Shown piece by piece: positions 14,591-18,815 of a stretch of DNA of 18,815 bases (its first letter is position 1; each line of letters starts with the position of its first letter). A program made the translations under genes and the position numbers. Location of the stretch: positions 1-18,815 of the forward strand of contig CBDCEG010000002.1 of assembly GCA_965215775.1 (NCBI GenBank), in the 5' to 3' direction. Below the pieces are notes generated by a model. The model searched no databases and was not told the DNA's origin. It worked only from the letters and a program-made list of their open reading frames with translations. This DNA comes from CBDCEG01 sp965215775. GTDB lineage: Bacteria; Pseudomonadota; Gammaproteobacteria; Cardiobacteriales; Ostreibacteriaceae.

Positions 14591-14627
14591 ATGTATTAAT
14601 ATGTATTAATATTTATTTAATACATAT
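14591..14627 (+). promoter_or_regulatory. Direct and inverted repeats just upstream of ccoI
   Basis: ATGTATTAAT occurs twice in tandem (14591-14600, 14601-14610). ATATGTATTA (14599-14608) has a perfect 10-bp inverted partner TAATACATAT (14618-14627) across a 9-nt loop, ending 7 nt before the ccoI ATG. It could be an operator or an RNA hairpin covering the ribosome-binding region. It is almost purely A/T, so chance is possible. Confidence 0.35.
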
Positions 14628-14634
14628 CCCAAAA

Positions 14635-17052
14635 ATGAAAAACTGTCATCACTGCAAGCAAGAAATTCCAAAAAATATAAATATATCTGAAGAAGTTGAT
14701 AATAATAAATATCAATTTTGTTGCAATGGCTGTTTGGGAGTTTATTTGTGGATAAAAGAAGAGAATCTTGAGCAGTATTATAAAGTTAGAAGTAGCGCCC
14801 CAAAAGCTGATAATATTGATTTGGCTAAATATGAATTATTTGATTTGCCTGAAATTTATCAAAAATACACCTATCAAAATTTAGAAAAACAAAACTCAGA
14901 AAATAAAATATTAACTGAAGTAAATATAAATATCAAAGGAATTCATTGTCCTGCCTGTATGTGGTTAATTGAAAAGTCTTTGTTAAAAAATAAATCAATT
15001 ATTTCAGCTCAAGGAAATGCTTCAACTTTTTCATTGAATGTTATTTGGGATAATTCCAAAATAAAACTTTCCAAAATTCTTATAACTATTGCAAGACTTG
15101 GTTATATTCCTGAGCTTAATTCTTTGGGAAATAATAAAAAAGAGGATATTAGTAAAGAAAAACGCAAAACTATAAAAAGACTAATAGTTTCTGCTTTGGG
15201 AATGATGCAGGTTATGATGTTTTCGGCAGGTTTGTATGTTGGCGACTGGCAAAGTATTGACCCAGCTTTTAAAAGTTTATTACAATGGGTTAGCTTTTTA
15301 GTTACAACTCCTGTTTATTTTTATGCAGGAATGGTTTTTGTAATAAGTGCTATAAAAGCTATTAAAAATAAAAATCTAAATATGGATGTCCCTGTTGCAA
15401 TAGCAATTACTTTGGCTTATATTTTTAGCATTTATCACTTATTAAAAGGACAAGGAAATATTTATTTTGATACTGTTGTGATGTTTATATTTTTCTTATC
15501 AGCAAGCCGATATTTAGAAGTGATGAGCAGACATAAAGCTGAATTATATAGTTTGCAAAACCAAGCAATTTTGCCAGAAATTGTAATAAAAATAAAAAAT
15601 AAAACACAGACGCCAATACTTTTAGATTTGTTAAAAGTTGGTGATATTATTTTAGTGAAATCAGGGGAAACTATTGGGGCTGATGGTGTTGTAATTTCAG
15701 GCAAAACAACGGTGAACCAATCTTTACTTACTGGCGAGGATAAATCAATTATTAAAAAAATTGGTAATGAAGTATTTGCAGGAACACTAAACCAGGAACA
15801 AATAATAACGATAAAAGTTACAGCAGTTCTTCAAAATACAACTTTAGCCAAAACTAAACAGCTATTAAATAAAGCACAAATAGATAAGCCAAAAACTGCA
15901 ATAATTGCTGATAGAGTTGCTAAATATATAGTTGGATTTATTTTAATTTCTACAGTTTTAAGTTATATAGTTTGGGAATTTATTTTAGGCTCAGATAACT
16001 CTTTTGAAATAGCATTATCAGTTTTAGTTGCAACTTGCCCTTGTGCGTTATCACTTGCTGTACCTGCTGCTTATACTGCTTCTGCTAATGCCTTAGCACG
16101 AAATAAGTTATTCATAAAAAACAATGATGTATTTGATAAAATTAAAAATTTAAAACATATAATTTTTGATAAAACAGGAACTCTAACAACAAGCAATATA
16201 AAACTAGATAAGATAAATTTGTTTTCTAAAAAATACACTGAAAAACAAATTTTAGAAATTGTAGCATCAATGGAAAAAAATATTCATCACCCAATAGCAA
16301 ATGCATTTAAAAATTTCATTCATCAAAATATAAATGTTAATGATGTGAAAATAATTAGTGGAAAAGGTATTAAAGCCAACTATCAACAAACAGATATTTA
16401 TTTAGGAAGTTATAATTTCATGCAAGAAACAGAACATAATTTAAGTATCAATAATAATGAAAATAATAAAAATTTACTTTTTTTGGCTGATAAAAAACAA
16501 ATCCTAGCAAGTTTTAAATTAAAAGAACAAACAAGCACTTATGCAAAAGAAGCAATATCTAATTTATCAAATTATAACTTATATATAGCAAGTGGTGATT
16601 CAAAGGGAAAAGTAGAAAAGATAGCTAAAACATTAGGTATTAGAAATTTTTACCATCAAATGCTAGCAAAAGATAAATTAGATTTACTAAAAAAACTAAG
16701 ATACTCAAATAATAAACCAAGTGTAGTTATGATGGTTGGCGACGGTGTGAATGACGCTCCTGTCTTAGCTGGTGCTGATATTTCTATTGCAGTTGCAGAT
16801 GCTTCTTCATTATCAAAATCAAACTCTGATATTGTTTTATTGAATAATGATTTGCGGTTAGTTTATAAATTTATAAAAATTGCTCAAAAAACAAGAAAGG
16901 TAATTTTACAAAATATAACTTGGGCGATTTGTTATAACTTAGTTGCAATTCCTTTGGCAATATTAGGTTATTTACCACCTTGGGTTGCCGCTATTGGTAT
17001 GTCTCTAAGCTCTTTATTTGTAACTTTAAATGCAATAATTAGGATTAGGTAG
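14635..17052 (+). CDS. ccoI: Copper-transporting P1B-type ATPase for cbb3 oxidase assembly
   Basis: Copper P-type ATPase of the CcoI/FixI type, which exports Cu+ for insertion into the cbb3 oxidase CuB centre. I start at the ATG at 14635, giving 805 residues, because MKNCHHCKQEIP is the family's usual cysteine-rich N-terminus; the frame is open upstream to 14530 but overlaps the previous gene. Numbering from this start, the N-terminal FCCNGCLGVY (about 29-38) and LEQYYKVR precede an HMA domain with CPAC (105-108). Then come the actuator TGED (366-369, for TGES), the membrane CPC motif ATCPCALSLAVP (468-470), phosphorylation motif DKTGT (512-516), HP (552-553) and GDGVNDAP (702-709). All core motifs are intact. 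ccoG, ccoH and ccoS are not seen beside it. Confidence 0.93.
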   Translation: MKNCHHCKQEIPKNINISEEVDNNKYQFCCNGCLGVYLWIKEENLEQYYKVRSSAPKADNIDLAKYELFDLPEIYQKYTYQNLEKQNSENKILTEVNINIKGIHCPACMWLIEKSLLKNKSIISAQGNASTFSLNVIWDNSKIKLSKILITIARLGYIPELNSLGNNKKEDISKEKRKTIKRLIVSALGMMQVMMFSAGLYVGDWQSIDPAFKSLLQWVSFLVTTPVYFYAGMVFVISAIKAIKNKNLNMDVPVAIAITLAYIFSIYHLLKGQGNIYFDTVVMFIFFLSASRYLEVMSRHKAELYSLQNQAILPEIVIKIKNKTQTPILLDLLKVGDIILVKSGETIGADGVVISGKTTVNQSLLTGEDKSIIKKIGNEVFAGTLNQEQIITIKVTAVLQNTTLAKTKQLLNKAQIDKPKTAIIADRVAKYIVGFILISTVLSYIVWEFILGSDNSFEIALSVLVATCPCALSLAVPAAYTASANALARNKLFIKNNDVFDKIKNLKHIIFDKTGTLTTSNIKLDKINLFSKKYTEKQILEIVASMEKNIHHPIANAFKNFIHQNINVNDVKIISGKGIKANYQQTDIYLGSYNFMQETEHNLSINNNENNKNLLFLADKKQILASFKLKEQTSTYAKEAISNLSNYNLYIASGDSKGKVEKIAKTLGIRNFYHQMLAKDKLDLLKKLRYSNNKPSVVMMVGDGVNDAPVLAGADISIAVADASSLSKSNSDIVLLNNDLRLVYKFIKIAQKTRKVILQNITWAICYNLVAIPLAILGYLPPWVAAIGMSLSSLFVTLNAIIRIR

Positions 17053-17115
17053 TATTTTTTATTAAATAGCTAATATTACAACACTTCACAAAATCTTTAT
17101 TTACAGTTATTTAGC

Positions 17116-17803
17116 TTATTCTTTATCCATATATTTCAATAATGCTTTTTCTAAAAATTTGTCCTTATATTCTATAGCCGTACTTAACGGTGTTTCGTTA
17201 TGGATAGCTCTATTGCCATAGTTAGTTTTATTTATATGGGTCTGCTCCATGCTCAATAAGAATTTTTACAATTTCATTAGTAATATATTCAGTCTTTGAG
17301 TTTACAGGCTTCCCCCAACAATAACCCATCCAATTTAAAGCGTTTAGATTATCTTCATCTTTAAGTTTTGTATCAGCACCATGTGCTAAAAGTTTTTTTA
17401 CAACCGAAAGCTGGTGGTATTGTGCGGCGATCATTAGAGGAGTTTTTCCTTGCAGTGATGGTTTATTTACATCAACCCCCTTTTTTTTTATCAGTATATC
17501 AAAAAGCTCTATTCTATAGGAACGACTAGACAAGCTAAAAATAGGTGTGAACCCATAGTGTGAACAACTAATATTAGGATCTGCATTAAATTCATCTAAA
17601 AGCATTCTGAAAATTTTAACATTATTTTCATCGATAGCCATAATTAAAGGAGTGTAACCACGAACTTCATCTGATGGCCAGTATAGGTAAGTGTTTATAC
17701 ATTCAGGGTATTTTGTAAGTATAGCTCTAACATTATTATATTCGTTATTATGGATAGCTCTCTCCAATAGTTCTTTTGCTTTTTTTAGTTTTTCATTATT
17801 CAT
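17116..17803 (-). pseudogene. Ankyrin-repeat protein with a C-terminal frameshift
   Basis: The frame from 17803 encodes 191 residues with four or so ankyrin repeats: RGYTPLIMAIDENN (49-61), YGFTPIFSLSS (83-93), GKTPLMIAAQYHQ (119-131) and ILIEHGADPYK at the end. It stops at 17228-17230, in the middle of a repeat. The next frame continues with KTNYGNRAIHNETPLSTAIE and on to a TAA at 17116-17118, completing another repeat. Deleting one A in the TATAAATAAAAC tract near 17230 joins them into a protein of about 228 residues. The start has GAGGAA upstream. There is no signal peptide, so it is probably cytoplasmic or exported by a specialised route; ankyrin proteins act by protein binding. Intact or broken depends on whether the extra base is real. 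It converges on ccoI. Confidence 0.7.
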
Positions 17804-17922
17804 TTAAATTCCTCTATACTTCACGATTTTATTAAAGAGTAATCCTAAACACTTTAATTAACGCTTAGATTATTAAATATAAACCATATATAAGTTATAA
17901 ATCAGTAAGCTCTGTTATTTTT

Positions 17923-18279
17923 TTAAGGATTTTTTTTATCAATATTTTTTATAAAATAAACTAATCCGCTATGGGTTTTTGCAGTTTTAATTGTGGCTTT
18001 GGTGGCGGCGATTTGTTTGCCTTTTTTAACCATAACTTCTCTAGTCATTTTGAAAGTGAAACCTAGTAATAATAACGCAAGTAATAATGGTAGAAACGCA
18101 ATTACAACAACTGTTAGCTCTATTTTGCCAAAACTTGCTAGAACTTCAGCATAAAACTTTCTTACTTTTAATAGTTTCTTAACTAATATTCTAATTCTTT
18201 GTGATAATTTCTTCCATTTCCCTTGAGAGAAAAATGTAAAATATCTAATTCCAAGAGTATTAAATAGTTTTAAAAGCAC
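17923..18279 (-). CDS. Hypothetical membrane protein, start uncertain
   Basis: A 118-codon frame from a GTG at 18279, with a basic N-terminal region (KWKKLSQRIRILVKKLLKVRK), one strong transmembrane segment at about residues 53-75 (ELTVVVIAFLPLLLALLLLGF), and a basic tail. No family is recognised. The frame stays open upstream to about 18357 without an ATG, and no Shine-Dalgarno sequence supports the GTG. This suggests that it is the 3' part of the gene starting at 18560, separated from it by a single-base shift. If it is separate, its start is unusual. Confidence 0.4.
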   Translation of the reverse strand: MLLKLFNTLGIRYFTFFSQGKWKKLSQRIRILVKKLLKVRKFYAEVLASFGKIELTVVVIAFLPLLLALLLLGFTFKMTREVMVKKGKQIAATKATIKTAKTHSGLVYFIKNIDKKNP

Positions 18280-18335
18280 TAACTTAAGTAAGTTTCCAAA
18301 TAGAATTAGAATGACTTTAAGTATTCCAAAAAAAT

Positions 18336-18560
18336 TTAATAATAAAATCTCTTTAATGTGGTTTTAAAAAAAACAATTGGAGCAACCCAGAAATATTTCT
18401 CAAGAAAGTGCAAAACATCATCTAAATTATCAAAAAAATGATACATCTCTAAACATATTATAATTAAAGCAATAATCAGAATTACAATTCTGTGTGTTCT
18501 ATATTTTTTAGTTTCCTCTATCATTTCAATTAGAGTTTCTTTTGGTTGTTTTTTGGTCAT
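18336..18560 (-). CDS. Hypothetical small membrane protein, possibly truncated by frameshift
   Basis: A 74-residue frame starting MTKKQPKETLIEMIEE with a charged N-terminus and a transmembrane segment at about residues 25-42 (IVILIIALIIICLEMYHFF), then a second hydrophobic stretch near 57-66. It ends KRFYY at a TAA within an AT-rich tract. Adding one T in that tract would make it continue in frame into the ORF ending at 17923. Function unknown. It lies about 50 nt downstream of the isoprenylcysteine methyltransferase-like gene on the same strand. Confidence 0.45.
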   Translation of the reverse strand: MTKKQPKETLIEMIEETKKYRTHRIVILIIALIIICLEMYHFFDNLDDVLHFLEKYFWVAPIVFFKTTLKRFYY

Positions 18561-18609
18561 TTATATTATTTATCTTTCATCTTTTATCTTTTCTTCTTTA
18601 GTTTTTGCT

Positions 18610-18815
18610 TTAAATCCAACGCCTTACCTTATTTTTATAATCTATATAAGTTTGCCCAAATTTCTTTTGAAGAATTTCTTCTTCTGGCTTAATTTGAAAG
18701 TTAGTTATTAAAATAACAAAAATAGGAAGTAATAAAAAGTTCAAAATATTTCCCAGAAAAATCGCAACGCCTATTAAAGTTACAAGTAAGCCTAAATACA
18801 TAGGATTTCTGCTAA
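18610..18815 (-). CDS. Isoprenylcysteine carboxyl methyltransferase-family protein, C-terminal part
   Basis: The frame enters from the right edge and ends at 18610, giving the last 68 or so residues. It shows the family's C-terminal signature: SRNPMYLGLLVTLIGVAI (the NP-x-Y motif followed by a transmembrane helix), a second hydrophobic segment, then IKPEEEILQKKFGQTYIDY and KVRRWI at the end. The RxEE and F-x-x-Y-x-x-Y elements belong to the SAM-binding region of ICMT/PEMT-like membrane methyltransferases. Bacterial members methylate lipids or small molecules, and the substrate cannot be told here. It is cut by the window, not by a mutation; the N-terminus lies to the right. Confidence 0.8.
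   Translation of the reverse strand, partial: SRNPMYLGLLVTLIGVAIFLGNILNFLLLPIFVILITNFQIKPEEEILQKKFGQTYIDYKNKVRRWI

Noticed and set aside
14530..14634. Upstream start for ccoI adding 35 residues
   Set aside because: The extension overlaps the preceding gene, does not resemble the CcoI N-terminus, and would place the cysteine-rich MKNCHHCKQ start inside the protein.
1..18815. CRISPR arrays, rRNA or tRNA genes
   Set aside because: No regularly spaced repeat series, rRNA segment or tRNA cloverleaf was recognised on either strand.

Overview
The window looks like part of an AT-rich gammaproteobacterial chromosome. The main taxonomic clue is a complete RNase T (rnt), an exoribonuclease family largely confined to Gammaproteobacteria. 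A cbb3-type cytochrome oxidase operon (ccoNOQP) and its copper-loading P-type ATPase (ccoI) indicate respiration at low oxygen. An IS30 element, an ankyrin protein and several frameshifted small secreted or membrane genes fit an accessory-rich, possibly host-associated or symbiont-like genome. I cannot name the genus from sequence alone.

Layout. 1-995 (minus strand): a small secreted EF-hand protein followed by a frameshifted secreted-protein gene, then a second copy of the EF-hand gene's signal-peptide region at the window edge. This is the trace of a tandem duplication. 1087-1943: a small membrane ORF converging on rnt. 2090-5482 (minus): ccoN-ccoO-ccoQ-ccoP, with a candidate promoter and a clear rho-independent terminator. 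5507-6563: a complete IS30-family element 170 bp upstream of ccoN, in the same orientation. 6604-13671: an island of about 7.0 kb bounded by a perfect 59-bp direct repeat. 13666-17052 (plus): two hypothetical membrane proteins and ccoI. 17116-18815 (minus): a frameshifted ankyrin gene, two small membrane ORFs that may be one broken gene, and the C-terminal part of an isoprenylcysteine methyltransferase-like protein.

The island is the most interesting part. It is a tightly packed four-gene operon: an MmeI-like adenine methyltransferase (YeeA/DnmA type) whose N-terminal nuclease motif looks degenerate, a DUF1016/YhcG PD-(D/E)xK nuclease, a YeeB-like superfamily 2 helicase, and a YeeC-like protein with a C-terminal GIY-YIG (T5orf172) domain. 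I infer a multi-subunit restriction or anti-phage system: methylation marks self, the helicase translocates or remodels DNA, and one or both nucleases cut.

The 59-bp repeat carries a -10-like TATAAT, a 5' leader, a Shine-Dalgarno sequence and the start codon of the resident gene at 13666. Both the island and the resident gene therefore have the same expression signals. The captured start codon opens a 17-codon mini-ORF whose stop lies one base before the methyltransferase ATG. No integrase is visible in the island, so how it arrived is unknown.
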